From positions 301,300 to 365,299 of IMG/VR virus record IMGVR_UViG_3300038424_000251: a stretch of DNA of 64,000 nucleotides; one strand, given 5' to 3'. The position numbers and the translations under genes are program-made. The notes beneath the pieces are model-generated. The model ran no database searches and was not told the DNA's origin. It saw only the letters and a program-made list of their open reading frames with translations. Below are positions 1 to 9,309 of the stretch, piece after piece (within the stretch, counting starts at the first letter, position 1; the number at the start of each line of letters is the position of its first letter). This DNA is from a virus.

Positions 1-1
1 T

Positions 2-778
2 AATAAACAAATATTTACATTAGATGCCATTAACCAAGGTTTGACATCAATGTATTATTATTGGACATTGAATAGCGTCACAGAATCAAATTTTTCAAAT
101 AATCCATTATCAATATTGAGTGGTGTACCTAATTCTTTAACTTCTCTATCATGTTCAAATTGCTCTTTGGCATCGTTTTACACATTCCAATCTTCATCGT
201 TAAGTACTCTAAGTTGTGATGGTAATTTCTTAACATCATTACCAAATTTTCCAACATCCATGTCGTATATAAATTGCTCAAATAACAATTTGACATCTTT
301 AAATTTACCATTAACATTATCATATTTGAATTGTTCTTTAAATCAACTGACTTCACTACCAAGTGTTCTTCCATCAGGGTCATATACATTTTTGGCTGAT
401 AATAATCAGATACAAGTTTTACCATCTGCCCTTCCAGATACCATAGTTACTATGTCAATGAATAATAATACTTCATTATTAAACTTTTCACTAACACCTT
501 TACCTGCTCAATTGGGTTATCTTTCTTTCAATAATTGTCCAAATATAGGTAGTTTACCGAGCATACCGACAGGAGTTTTATATTTATCTTTACAAAGTTG
601 TAGTCTTAATTCGACAGTTTTGGAGAATATTACAGCTAATTTAGCATCTAGTAGCTTATCTGCTAGTATGATTAGCGGAACAGTTGATATAAGAGGAAAT
701 GGCGCACCCGATAGTACAGCATTAAACAATTTACAGACGTTAATAAATAATGGATGGGTGGCATTATACGATATGTAA
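2..778 (+). CDS. Leucine-rich-repeat protein, 5' end outside window
   Basis: The frame is open from base 2, so the gene starts upstream; the internal TTG at 41 is probably not the true start. The visible 258 residues are tandem leucine-rich repeats of about 20 residues with the pattern L-T-S-L-P-x-x-P-x-S-L-x-Y-L-x-C-S-x-N-x-L, like bacterial LRR proteins. The last repeat runs into DIRGNGAPDS and a terminal helix-like segment ending GWVALYDM. LRR solenoids bind proteins or glycans. The next gene is a fibre-like protein, so a virion adhesin role is plausible, but that is inference. No signal peptide can be judged because the N-terminus is missing. Confidence 0.75.
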   Translation, partial: NKQIFTLDAINQGLTSMYYYWTLNSVTESNFSNNPLSILSGVPNSLTSLSCSNCSLASFYTFQSSSLSTLSCDGNFLTSLPNFPTSMSYINCSNNNLTSLNLPLTLSYLNCSLNQLTSLPSVLPSGSYTFLADNNQIQVLPSALPDTIVTMSMNNNTSLLNFSLTPLPAQLGYLSFNNCPNIGSLPSIPTGVLYLSLQSCSLNSTVLENITANLASSSLSASMISGTVDIRGNGAPDSTALNNLQTLINNGWVALYDM

Positions 779-806
779 TACTTATACTTAAAAGGAATAT
801 AAAAAT

Positions 807-1754
807 ATGTCATTACAAAGCATACCAATCAGTGGTTTAAATCCGGATAGTGTAGTTGTATCAAGTGATTTTATACCAATAGTTCAAAGTTCTTCTTTAA
901 CAACTTTTAGAGTACCATTGTCAGTGTTAGCGAATTGGATATCTTCGTCTGTTGATGCTAGTTCTTCATTTTCATCTGTATCAGCATCATATGCCTACTC
1001 AGGCAGTTGGGCTTTTATGAGTATTAGCTCCAGTTATTTAATTTATCCTAATTTATCTACTGCTTCATATGCAATAAGTTCAAGTTATGCAATAAGTTCA
1101 AGTTATACAATAAGTGCTTCGTGGGCATCATCGCCTGCTAGTTCTTCGTGGGCTTCTCGGTCTATTTGGTCGTTATCATCATCGTTTGCTTCTCGGTCTA
1201 TTTGGTCGTTATCATCATCGTGGGCTTCACAGTCAATAAGTTCATCGTGGAGTCCATTTATTCCATCAGTTAGTGCCTCATATGCTTTTAACTCATTGAG
1301 TTCAAGTTATTCAGCAACAGCAAGTTATACACCACCATCTGCTAATATGATACGTGCTTTTGGTACGATATTAATGGCGCAAGCAAACAAATATGATACT
1401 ATACTTATTTCATCAGCTTCATATAACATAAAATCTGCTGTATATTTAGGTAATAATAATGCAAGTAATATTCTACCAGATAATAATTGGTCTTCACCAT
1501 TAGGTGTAAATACATTACACACTCATTTACCCGGAAATGCCATTTGTATTACGTTTAATAATCCTATGCCAACAAAATATTATACGGTTGTAAATACCTA
1601 TAATGGATACGAACCTTATGGGTATGAGGGTATTAATACATATATCAGTCCAGTAGGTCAAACTATTAATGGATATACTATGTCATTTTCTGGTGGTGAT
1701 AATAGTAGTACTGAAGGAAAATTCTTAACTAATTTCATGGTTTTACATCCGTAA
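807..1754 (+). CDS. Tail-fibre-like protein with Ser/Ala/Tyr/Trp repeats
   Basis: This is a 315-residue protein. Residues 1-50 form a short head domain (SLQSIPISGLNPDSVVVSSD). Residues about 50-180 are low-complexity repeats built from SASYA, SSSYA and SSSWA units. Residues 180-315 form a compact C-terminal domain with no recognised family. The same repeats occur in at least four other fibre genes here (24918, 55671, 59335, 63841), which points to a trimeric fibre shaft with a tip domain. A Shine-Dalgarno-like AAAGGA lies about 13 nt upstream of the ATG, supporting the start. Function as a receptor-binding or baseplate-attached fibre is inferred from composition. Confidence 0.7.
   Translation: MSLQSIPISGLNPDSVVVSSDFIPIVQSSSLTTFRVPLSVLANWISSSVDASSSFSSVSASYAYSGSWAFMSISSSYLIYPNLSTASYAISSSYAISSSYTISASWASSPASSSWASRSIWSLSSSFASRSIWSLSSSWASQSISSSWSPFIPSVSASYAFNSLSSSYSATASYTPPSANMIRAFGTILMAQANKYDTILISSASYNIKSAVYLGNNNASNILPDNNWSSPLGVNTLHTHLPGNAICITFNNPMPTKYYTVVNTYNGYEPYGYEGINTYISPVGQTINGYTMSFSGGDNSSTEGKFLTNFMVLHP
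1152..1220 (+). repeat. Tandem 36-bp coding repeat in fibre shaft
   Basis: Two copies begin at 1152 and 1188. Their first 33 bases are identical, and they encode AS-R/Q-SIWSLSSS-type units. A third diverged copy follows at 1224. Such near-identical copies suggest recent slippage or recombination within the shaft. Confidence 0.8.
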
Positions 1755-1789
1755 AATAGTTATAATATATTACTACTGATGAATTCATA

Positions 1790-2791
1790 ATGAAAGACAA
1801 AAACTTACTAAAGTCTAAATTTTCATGGATATTAGGATGTTCAGCACTTTTTATAGCATTGTGTGCAGCATTTTTTAGTGTTTATGGTATTTCAACCCTT
1901 TTTGCAGGAGCATTTATTTCCGCTGTAATTATGGCGTCATCTCTTGAAATAGGTAAATTGGTTGGAGTTACATTTCTATATCGTTATTGGACAAAATGTA
2001 GGGGATTTTTAAAAGCATATTTAATAAGTGCTATTTTGGTATTAATGCTTATAACGTCATTAGGTATTTTTGGTTATTTATCGGCTGCTTATCAAAAATC
2101 TTCCTCAGAATTTAATGTGGCACAAGAAAAGATATCAAATGTACAGGACCAAAAAACCTATTACAAAGATAAAATAGATGTGGCTAAAAAGCGTATTGAT
2201 GACCTTACTAAACTTCGGGCTTCTCAAGAAACTACAATAAATAACGTGATAGAAAAGAAAGGTCTTTTTTCTTCAAAGTGGAATCAATCATCACAACAAC
2301 AAACGGTGGATTTAATCTCTGATACTGATAAGAGTATAAAAGAAGAAAATCAAAAAATACAAGAATCTATTGATACTATTCGTGGTATTGACAATCAAAT
2401 TAATCAGTTAAAATCAACAATAGTAGCAAGAAAAGATATTCAGACTTTTAAATTTGTTGCCGATGCATTAAAATTACCATTGGATACTGTAGCTAGATGG
2501 TTTATTTTATGTTTAATTTTTGTATTTGACCCATTGGCAATTTCTTTAGTTTTAGCATACAATGTAGCTGTTTATAGAAAAGAAGATGAATCCGTATATG
2601 ATAGAAATACAAATAATATTCCAGTATTGTTGAAAAGCGAACCAGAACCTTTGCCACCACCCATATCTCAACCAAAAATTGATTCAGAACCTTTGCCTAC
2701 TGTCAAAGAGGAACCAAAAGTAGAGAAAATAGAAGAAAAGAAACCTAAATATAATATGCCATTGTGGTATAAACAAATGTTTAAACTTTAA
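1790..2791 (+). CDS. Predicted membrane protein with central coiled coil
   Basis: This is a 333-residue protein. Hydrophobic segments at about residues 13-33, 37-60 and 75-100 are followed by a charged, Gln/Lys-rich helical region (about 105-225) with coiled-coil character. A further membrane segment lies at about 238-262 (WFILCLIFVFDPLAISLVLA). The tail is Pro/Glu-rich and ends KYNMPLWYKQMFKL. Proteins of this layout occur in T4-like marine phages without assigned function. An inner-membrane role during infection, such as at the envelope or in lysis control, is only a guess. It follows the fibre gene by 35 nt on the same strand. Confidence 0.6.
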   Translation: MKDKNLLKSKFSWILGCSALFIALCAAFFSVYGISTLFAGAFISAVIMASSLEIGKLVGVTFLYRYWTKCRGFLKAYLISAILVLMLITSLGIFGYLSAAYQKSSSEFNVAQEKISNVQDQKTYYKDKIDVAKKRIDDLTKLRASQETTINNVIEKKGLFSSKWNQSSQQQTVDLISDTDKSIKEENQKIQESIDTIRGIDNQINQLKSTIVARKDIQTFKFVADALKLPLDTVARWFILCLIFVFDPLAISLVLAYNVAVYRKEDESVYDRNTNNIPVLLKSEPEPLPPPISQPKIDSEPLPTVKEEPKVEKIEEKKPKYNMPLWYKQMFKL

Positions 2792-2896
2792 TACTTGCCA
2801 AAATGAATAACATATATTAAACTCAATTATATTAAAAATTTTGATATTTAATTAGTTATTCAACTATATATGACGCTGATAATCCTTATGTAATTA

Positions 2897-3034
2897 ATGA
2901 TGAATCAATCTGATATAAATTGTATAGTAGAACTATTAAGTAAAGCCATAAAACAAAATGATTGGGATGCCGTGGCAGAAGCTCTTGAATATATTCAAGA
3001 ATTTCAAGATGACCCCCAATATGAAGAAGAATAA
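2897..3034 (+). CDS. Small acidic hypothetical protein (45 aa)
   Basis: A short frame starting with tandem ATG codons encodes MMNQSDINCIVELLSKAIK followed by an amphipathic helix and the acidic tail QDDPQYEEE. It ends 3 nt before the next start, and the composition is that of a real helical protein. No family is recognised. A weak late-promoter-like TATTTAAT lies upstream near 2855, two mismatches from the window's consensus. Confidence 0.55.
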   Translation: MMNQSDINCIVELLSKAIKQNDWDAVAEALEYIQEFQDDPQYEEE

Positions 3035-3037
3035 CAT

Positions 3038-3331
3038 ATGTTAATTTCTTTAGTTATATTGTTGTTAATATTATTAATAGTATCTGTTGTTTTCAACTTT
3101 CTCCTTTTAAAAGCAGGTGAACGACAACTTGTAATAAATGAATTGTATATAAGCTGGATATCTGAATGGAGAATACAAGTTCTAAAGACTTGGGCACATA
3201 TGAAAATGCTTGATGATAAGCAAATGTTTGAAAAAGACGATGAAGTTGGCATTGTATTTCAAGATATGAAAGACCTTATACAGAATCTTAATAATAGAAC
3301 TGAAGAAACCATAGAAGAAGAAGGAGAATAA
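3038..3331 (+). CDS. Single-pass membrane-anchored small protein
   Basis: A 97-residue protein opens with a strongly hydrophobic segment at residues 2-26 (LISLVILLLILLIVSVVFNF). A charged helical domain and a Glu-rich end (EETIEEEGE) follow. It is probably anchored in the inner membrane with the C-terminal domain in the cytoplasm. It sits 3 nt after the 45-aa gene and 8 nt before the late sigma factor gene, whose Shine-Dalgarno-like GGAG lies in its last codons. No family is recognised. Confidence 0.55.
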   Translation: MLISLVILLLILLIVSVVFNFLLLKAGERQLVINELYISWISEWRIQVLKTWAHMKMLDDKQMFEKDDEVGIVFQDMKDLIQNLNNRTEETIEEEGE

Positions 3332-3339
3332 AATTTTCT

Positions 3340-4269
3340 ATGAAGAAGAAAAAAACCCTGAAGCATAGTCATGTCCATAAATTCAATAAGAAGAATAGAA
3401 AACTAAGAAAAAAAACTATTCATCGAAAAAAAAGAGTTGTTCGTCATTATAGAAGAAAGGTGATGCGCCGATATCATAAGAAAAGAGTTATAAAAAATCC
3501 TATAATATCATCTGTATCTCCCATTGTAGTAATTACACCACCAAAACGAGGTAAAAGAAGTAGTAACACCTCCATTAGTAAGATGTATTTTACTAAAGAT
3601 ACTGAGGATTCTATTATTAAATATAATAACACAACTGATTCTCAAATTAGAGAAGATATTTACAATACTAAAATTAAACATCCGTTTGAAAAATTAGTTG
3701 AGAATATTTTTAATACATTTAAATTTAGTTATTTTGAAATTGGTCCTTTGGATGTTCAAAAAGAAACTGTCGCTCATTTAGTATCAAACATACATAAATT
3801 TGAAGCTGGAAAGGGTAAAGCTTTTTCTTATTTTTCAATTATAGCAAAACATTATTTAATTGCGTTAAATAACTCAACTTATAAAAGACGTAACCAACAT
3901 GTCGAAATAAGTGAAGAGCATGATGAAAATACAGTTCAGCTTCAAACCGAAGATAAACATTATAAAGATGCAGAAATGCATGAATTCATGGAGTTGATGA
4001 TAAAATTTTGGGAAAATAATGTAGGAAAAATTTTTACCAAACAAAGGGATTTAGATATAGCTAATGCGGTTATTGAATTGTTTAGAAGTTCTGACCGAAT
4101 AGATGCATTCAATAAAAAAGCTTTATATCTCTATATCCGAGAAATTTCGTCTTGTAAAACCCAGCAAATTACTAAAGTAATCAACAAGATGAAACAATAT
4201 CAAAATAACATATCCCGTTCTTATCTTAACCAAGGTTCTATAAATACCGAAAATTACATAAAGGTTTAA
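3340..4269 (+). CDS. 55: Late-transcription sigma factor, T4 gp55-like
   Basis: A 309-residue protein. Residues 1-75 are an extreme Lys/Arg/His-rich tail. The sigma-like core follows from about 85. Residues about 110-190 (HPFEKLVENIFNTFKF, FEIGPLDVQKETVAHL, GKAFSYFSIIAKHYLIAL) match the region-2-like core of T4-type gp55, where the AFSYF segment is conserved. In T4, gp55 binds host RNA polymerase core and directs it to late promoters with the sliding clamp and gp33. The family assignment rests on this core; the basic N-terminal extension is unusual and may bind DNA. The octamers listed separately are its likely targets. Confidence 0.85.
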   Translation: MKKKKTLKHSHVHKFNKKNRKLRKKTIHRKKRVVRHYRRKVMRRYHKKRVIKNPIISSVSPIVVITPPKRGKRSSNTSISKMYFTKDTEDSIIKYNNTTDSQIREDIYNTKIKHPFEKLVENIFNTFKFSYFEIGPLDVQKETVAHLVSNIHKFEAGKGKAFSYFSIIAKHYLIALNNSTYKRRNQHVEISEEHDENTVQLQTEDKHYKDAEMHEFMELMIKFWENNVGKIFTKQRDLDIANAVIELFRSSDRIDAFNKKALYLYIREISSCKTQQITKVINKMKQYQNNISRSYLNQGSINTENYIKV

Positions 4270-4287
4270 TAAAATACCATACGCCTC

Positions 4288-4295
4288 TATTTATA
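4288..4295 (+). promoter_or_regulatory. Late promoter TATTTATA, 4 nt before start codon
   Basis: TATTTATA is followed by GGGT and then the ATG at 4300. No Shine-Dalgarno fits between them. If transcription starts 5-8 nt past the octamer, as at T4 late promoters, the mRNA has no leader. Confidence 0.65.
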
Positions 4296-4299
4296 GGGT

Positions 4300-4677
4300 A
4301 TGGAAACTGATTTTGAATTATTTGAAGGAAAATCCTTCAGGGATTTATGTAGAGATATTGTTACTAATCAAACTCATCGCAAAGAACAAATCGAAATTTT
4401 TATTGGAGATTTGCGTCCAATGATTAAAACGGTTAACGATGCTATGCAAGTTGTTCCTCTTATAAAACAATATATTGATGCAGGCATTTCTAATGACGAA
4501 CATCTTGTAAAATTGGCTCAAATTTGCCAAAGAATTATGGCTATTCAAGCTAATGTTGAAGCCGGTGGTGGTTCTTTTGGTCTTAGTGAAGAAGAAAAAA
4601 AAGAATTGATGACTACTATTGATGAGATTAAGAAATCAGATTCGGTTATTGTTAAAACTATTTCTCAAAAGGAATAA
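4300..4677 (+). CDS. Hypothetical protein, late operon lead gene
   Basis: A 125-residue, mostly helical protein (METDFELFEGKSFRDLCRDI, then helices through residue 90, a Gly-rich turn EAGGGSFGLSEEEKK and a final helix). No catalytic motif is visible. The gene sits directly after a late promoter and 3 nt before the gp5-like baseplate gene, so it is probably made late and may be structural or an assembly factor. Similar short proteins flank baseplate genes in other T4-like phages, but no function is known to me. Confidence 0.55.
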   Translation: METDFELFEGKSFRDLCRDIVTNQTHRKEQIEIFIGDLRPMIKTVNDAMQVVPLIKQYIDAGISNDEHLVKLAQICQRIMAIQANVEAGGGSFGLSEEEKKELMTTIDEIKKSDSVIVKTISQKE

Positions 4678-4680
4678 GTT

Positions 4681-6297
4681 ATGTCATATTGGAATAGACC
4701 TTTTAGTAACTTTGCTCCTTCGTTAGATACAGTATCTCTTTCTGCTGGTATGCGAAAGGGTAAGACTACTGCTGATGAATTTTATGAAATAGAACCTGCT
4801 ATAGTCTTAGATATAATATTAGACATAAATCATCCTTATTTTAAAGAAAAAAATTATAAATTGATTCCTGACCAATGGCCTGTCTGTATAAATGGAAAAC
4901 CGCCTCTAAATACCGACCAAGATTATACTTGGGTAGGTAGAGCGCAAGTCAGGCTTCTTTATAGTCAACGTAATGTAGCTAAAGAAGATTTGATATGGGC
5001 AATACCTTTGGAATCCAATATATCAGAATATCCTGTATTAAATGAAATTGTTGGTGTAGTATTTTATTTGGGTCAATATTATTATACAAGAAAAATTAAC
5101 ATCTTTAATACTCCTAACGCTGATGCTAATTTTAATATGGAATTAGCGTATGGTGGATTTAGAGATAATCCTCAATCTATAATTCAAGGAAATAGAGAAT
5201 TATTGGTTAATTCTACAGACCCAAAAATTCCGTATATTGGACCACCCTCTAAGTTAAACTCTTTAGGTAGTGTTGGATATGTAGGTGCATTAGGAAGATA
5301 TTTTTTTTATAATAATAGAATACGATGCCTTAAGAGAAGAGAAGGAGATTTGATTTTTGAAAGTCGTTTTGGGCAGTCTATTCGATTTGCTTCTTATGAT
5401 GACAACAGAAATAATGATAAAGGTTATAATTCTGATTTCAGTGGATATGCTGATTATAAAGGTAGTGGTATAACCAATCCATATTCTAAAACAGAAGCAG
5501 GTGGCGGCAATCCTATGCTTCTTATTCGCAATCGTCAACGACCATTAAATTCAACAAGTGATGATGAGAAAAATGTTGGTGGTTACATGCTAGAAGATAT
5601 TAATAATGATGGTTCTTCTATACATCTTACATCAGGTGTTACTTTAAGTGCATTTCAAACAACATGCTTAAAGAAAATGTGGGGAATGGGAGAAGAACAA
5701 TCTAAATTTAACGGTAATACTTTATTTGTATTTCCTAAATTATTAGGTGACCAGATAGTAATAAACAGTGATAGAATTGTTATTTCAGCTAAAAGAAACG
5801 AAATGTTTCAATATTCAAAAAAACGAATGGCATTTGTTACGGATGATGAATTTACAGTTGATGCTCAAAATCAAATAGTTATTAACACAAACAATAAAAC
5901 GGTATTAAATTCCCCGGCTATTTATTTAGGAGAATATAATCAGACTAATGAACCTGTTTTGCTTGGGCAAACATCGGTCAATTGGCTGTATAATTTGTGT
6001 AATTGGTTATTGGAACATACCCATTGGTATAAACACAATCATCCGGATGCACAGGGTGGAACAGTGGGTGGCCCAAATCCGGTTCAAACACAAGCATCGG
6101 TTCAGATAGCATCTTTGATTGTATTAAGAGATACTTTAAATTTATTAATGAGTAGAAGAGTATTTGTAGTGGGTGGCGGGCTAGCACCGGGTGTGAATGG
6201 TGGGACTATTCCAAACGGTGCATCACCTGTAACAATAACCACACCTTCTGGGACTGGAGTTCCGGGCGGATGGGGCGGGTCTAATTATAAAACATAA
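4681..6297 (+). CDS. 5: Baseplate hub/spike protein, gp5-like OB-fold
   Basis: A 538-residue protein. Residues 30-130 look like the gp5/VgrG-type OB-fold entry domain (EPAIVLDIILDINHPYF, YTWVGRAQVRLLYSQ). The segment EGDLIFESRFGQSIRFAS near residue 225 is the signature seen in T4-like marine-phage gp5 homologues. Residues 370-440 hold short beta repeats (DQIVINSDRIVISAK, NQIVINTNNKTVLNSPAIYL) typical of the strands before the spike. The C-terminus is Gly/Pro-rich. No lysozyme domain like that of T4 gp5 is evident. The gene precedes gp25 and gp6, which supports a baseplate role. Confidence 0.75.
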   Translation: MSYWNRPFSNFAPSLDTVSLSAGMRKGKTTADEFYEIEPAIVLDIILDINHPYFKEKNYKLIPDQWPVCINGKPPLNTDQDYTWVGRAQVRLLYSQRNVAKEDLIWAIPLESNISEYPVLNEIVGVVFYLGQYYYTRKINIFNTPNADANFNMELAYGGFRDNPQSIIQGNRELLVNSTDPKIPYIGPPSKLNSLGSVGYVGALGRYFFYNNRIRCLKRREGDLIFESRFGQSIRFASYDDNRNNDKGYNSDFSGYADYKGSGITNPYSKTEAGGGNPMLLIRNRQRPLNSTSDDEKNVGGYMLEDINNDGSSIHLTSGVTLSAFQTTCLKKMWGMGEEQSKFNGNTLFVFPKLLGDQIVINSDRIVISAKRNEMFQYSKKRMAFVTDDEFTVDAQNQIVINTNNKTVLNSPAIYLGEYNQTNEPVLLGQTSVNWLYNLCNWLLEHTHWYKHNHPDAQGGTVGGPNPVQTQASVQIASLIVLRDTLNLLMSRRVFVVGGGLAPGVNGGTIPNGASPVTITTPSGTGVPGGWGGSNYKT

Positions 6298-6305
6298 TAC
6301 ATAAT

Positions 6306-6860
6306 ATGAAAATAGATGAATTAAGAAAAGCTATTCGACACTTGGTAAGACAAGAAGTTAAAAAAACGGTAGCAGAAGAGGTCAGTAAAGCTATGGGTAA
6401 GGTGTTGGTGGAAATGGTAAAGGAAATTAAATCCAATAATCCTTCTAAGATAATTGAAGATGTTGAAGAAGTGCCAGAATCTACTGCTGCTATCATACAA
6501 ACAAAAAATCCAAAACTTAATTCTGTTTTGGCTGAAACTGCTCGTAATTTCAAACCATTACAGAAAACAACTGATGCATCTTTGATAGAATTGATTGGTG
6601 GCGGAATGGCAAAAATAGGTCAAGAGGAAAATATGGAATCAGAACAACCTGCTACTAAAATAGATTTCCTGAAACAAATAGTAGGACAGCCATCAGAAGT
6701 AAGTCAACCATCTGCTTTAGATGGCGGAGCTGAAGTTCCTGCTGCTTTAAAGAAGGTTTTCAAAAAGGACTTTAGAGCTATTATGAAAAGGATAGATGAA
6801 CAGAAAAAGGGAACAGCTAGTGGAGGATATATTGATACTACAAAACTTTTATCTGGATAA
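6306..6860 (+). CDS. Hypothetical protein with basic amphipathic N-terminus
   Basis: A 184-residue protein. Residues 1-30 (KIDELRKAIRHLVRQEVKKT) form an amphipathic helix loosely like the head-targeting motif described in the findings. A long polar, probably disordered middle follows, then helices and the end GGYIDTTKLLSG. It lies between the gp5-like and gp25 genes with 8 and 2 nt gaps, so it is co-transcribed with baseplate genes. No family is recognised. It may be a baseplate assembly protein. Confidence 0.5.
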   Translation: MKIDELRKAIRHLVRQEVKKTVAEEVSKAMGKVLVEMVKEIKSNNPSKIIEDVEEVPESTAAIIQTKNPKLNSVLAETARNFKPLQKTTDASLIELIGGGMAKIGQEENMESEQPATKIDFLKQIVGQPSEVSQPSALDGGAEVPAALKKVFKKDFRAIMKRIDEQKKGTASGGYIDTTKLLSG

Positions 6861-6862
6861 TT

Positions 6863-7297
6863 ATGGCAACTATAGTCACAAATCCTATATCAGCAGTTCC
6901 AATTGGATTAACTTTACCAATTCAAGATGGTAATAGTGGATATTTTGCACAATCGTTTGATACTTTAACACAAGTTAAAACCAATATTACTAATCTTTTA
7001 AATACTCGTCAGGGAGAAAAAAGATTTCAACCAACATTTGGAACAAGATTATGGAATTTGGTTTTTGAACAAAACGTAGATACGTTGAAAGACCAAGCAA
7101 TTAATATAGTGAGTGAAGATATATCATCATGGATACCAAATGTGACGGTTACTAATGTAACTGCTAATTTATTAACAAGTAATCAAATAATAGCAGAAAC
7201 AGATATTTATATGTTGGAAATTGCTGTGACTTTCATGGTAAATTTAACAAAACAAATTGACACGGTAATAGTAACAATTAATAATGCCTTACAGTAA
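6863..7297 (+). CDS. 25: Baseplate wedge protein gp25
   Basis: A 144-residue protein, close to the usual length of T4 gp25 (132). The family pattern is clear: LPIQDGNSGYFAQSFDTLTQ, then NITNLLNTRQGEKRFQPTFG and LWNLVFEQN, matching the GPW/gp25 domain (the T-R-x-G-E-R/K-x-x-x-P-x-F-G signature). In T4, gp25 joins the wedge core with gp6 and gp53 and helps nucleate the sheath. It is 3 nt upstream of gp6, the same order as in many T4-like phages. Confidence 0.9.
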   Translation: MATIVTNPISAVPIGLTLPIQDGNSGYFAQSFDTLTQVKTNITNLLNTRQGEKRFQPTFGTRLWNLVFEQNVDTLKDQAINIVSEDISSWIPNVTVTNVTANLLTSNQIIAETDIYMLEIAVTFMVNLTKQIDTVIVTINNALQ

Positions 7298-7300
7298 TTT

Positions 7301-9289
7301 ATGGCAACAACAACACAAAAAAGCTTTCAGCCAAATAGTAAAGAAGTAAGATATCTCAATAAGGATTTTTCTCAATTTCGCCAAAATCTTATTAATTTTG
7401 CCAAGTATTATTTTCCAAACACTTATGCTGATTTTAATGATGCAGCTCCGGGTATGATGTTTATTGAAATGGCATCTTATGTTGGAGATGTTTTATCTTA
7501 TTATACTGACTATGCTTTCAAAGAGGGTCTTCTTTATAATACAACAGAGAGAAAAAATATTATCGCTCTAGCAAAATATCTTGGTTATACAACTTCGCCG
7601 GCAAAAGGTGCCACCGGACAGATAAATGTATCTCAAATTTGTCCTACTACAGTTGATGAGAATGGAAATTATGTTCCTGATAATAATTATGCATTAAGTA
7701 TTCAGGAAAATATGCAAGTGTCTAATAATGCTGGTGCATATTTTTTGACTTCTGAAACCATAGATTTCACAGTTAATACCAACTTATCTCCGTTGACTTC
7801 ATCAGTTTATCAAAGAGATAATACAGGAGTTCCCACATTTTTCTTATTGCAAAAAACTTCTAATATTCGTTCAGGACAAATTGTAACTAAAACTTTTACA
7901 ATTAGTGCAATGCAACCATTTATAAATCTTTATCTTGATGAGGATAATGTTTTGGAAATCATAAGCGTGGTTGATTCTGATAATAATCAATGGCATCAAG
8001 TTGATTTCTTAGCTCAAGAAATGGTTCTTACTGATGTTCCAAATAATGAAGCATTTGAAGGAACGCTTTCCACTTATCAAGGTACTGTTCCTTATATTCT
8101 TGATTACTTGAAAACATCACGAAGATTTACAGTTAATGTAGATGAAAATAATAAAACATATTTGCAATTTGGAGCTGGAACGAGTGGATTTGCTGATGAA
8201 ATTATTAATTTAAGTTCACAACAAATTGGAGTTGGATTATCTAACATAAGTAATCTTAATTTACCAATAGACCCTTCTAATTTTCTTAATAATGACACTT
8301 ACGGATTAGCACCACAAAATACTACATTGACTGTAACATATACAATTGGTGGTGGTTTTGAGTCAAATTCACCATCAAATTCCATTATCAATGTCGATTC
8401 AGTTACTATAAACAATTCAACAGATGGACTTACACCTGAACAAACGTCACTTCTCAATACCGTTCAAAGTTCTTTAAAAGTTAACAACCCAGATGCTACC
8501 GTGGGCGGTGCTGGACCTGAAAGTAATGACAATATTCGGCAAAATGCTATTGCTGCTTTTGCAGCTCAGAATAGAGTAGTTACACAAAATGATTATTTGG
8601 CAAGAGTATATGCATTACCCCCAAAATATGGTTCAATTGCTAAAGCGCAGGTTATAACTTATAATAGTTTGGATGTATATCAAAATCAAATTTTAACAGG
8701 AACAGTTAGTCAAGACAATATTGCTATTGTTAATAATGCCAATACCCAAACTTATTTTAGGAATGTTGCTTTTGATAGAAGCAATCCTTTTGCTGTTAAC
8801 CTTTATATTTTGTCATTTGATGAAAATGGAAATCTTACTCAATCAAATGAAGCGTTGGTAACTAATTTGTTGACTTATTTGAGACGTTATAGAATGTTGA
8901 CTGATGGCATTAATGTTATTGATGGTTATATAATCAATATAGGAGTCCAATTTACAATCAGTGTTTTCAAAGGTTATAATAAGAAAGATGTATTAACAAA
9001 TGCTATTGCTGCTGTTCAAGCTTTTTTTGATATAGATAAATGGGAATTCTCACAACCTATTAATTTAAGTAGCTTAAGATTGGAAATTGCTAAAGTTGAA
9101 GGTGTTCAGACGGTTGTATCGTTAAATATTATCAATCTTACACCATTAACAACCAATGGTGGAAATTATTCTCCCGTAGCATACGATATTTCAGCTGCTA
9201 CTAAAAATGACATAATTTATCCTTCTTTGGACCCATCCATTTTTGAAGTAAAATATCCAAACAGTGATATACAAGGAACCACAATGTAA
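7301..9289 (+). CDS. 6: Baseplate wedge protein gp6
   Basis: A 662-residue protein, near T4 gp6 length (660). The N-terminus carries the diagnostic segments VRYLNKDFSQFRQNLINFAK, FNDAAPGMMFIEMASYVGDV, LSYYTDYAFKEGLL and ERKNIIALAKYLGY. The central and C-terminal parts hold the baseplate-J-like beta domain and the segment ending SLRLEIAKVEGVQTVVSLNI. gp6 dimers form the ring of the baseplate wedge. It directly follows gp25 with no overlap. Confidence 0.9.
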   Translation: MATTTQKSFQPNSKEVRYLNKDFSQFRQNLINFAKYYFPNTYADFNDAAPGMMFIEMASYVGDVLSYYTDYAFKEGLLYNTTERKNIIALAKYLGYTTSPAKGATGQINVSQICPTTVDENGNYVPDNNYALSIQENMQVSNNAGAYFLTSETIDFTVNTNLSPLTSSVYQRDNTGVPTFFLLQKTSNIRSGQIVTKTFTISAMQPFINLYLDEDNVLEIISVVDSDNNQWHQVDFLAQEMVLTDVPNNEAFEGTLSTYQGTVPYILDYLKTSRRFTVNVDENNKTYLQFGAGTSGFADEIINLSSQQIGVGLSNISNLNLPIDPSNFLNNDTYGLAPQNTTLTVTYTIGGGFESNSPSNSIINVDSVTINNSTDGLTPEQTSLLNTVQSSLKVNNPDATVGGAGPESNDNIRQNAIAAFAAQNRVVTQNDYLARVYALPPKYGSIAKAQVITYNSLDVYQNQILTGTVSQDNIAIVNNANTQTYFRNVAFDRSNPFAVNLYILSFDENGNLTQSNEALVTNLLTYLRRYRMLTDGINVIDGYIINIGVQFTISVFKGYNKKDVLTNAIAAVQAFFDIDKWEFSQPINLSSLRLEIAKVEGVQTVVSLNIINLTPLTTNGGNYSPVAYDISAATKNDIIYPSLDPSIFEVKYPNSDIQGTTM

Positions 9290-9309
9290 ATTAGGTAAGA
9301 TTAAACAAT

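Noticed and set aside
41-43. TTG at 41 as the start of the first gene
   Set aside because: The frame is open to the left edge with protein-like codons (KQIFTLDAINQG), so the gene begins outside the window.
2792-2896. Gap searched for a tRNA or small RNA
   Set aside because: It is AT-rich with no cloverleaf, no TTCnA loop and no stable hairpin. No tRNA was seen anywhere in the window.
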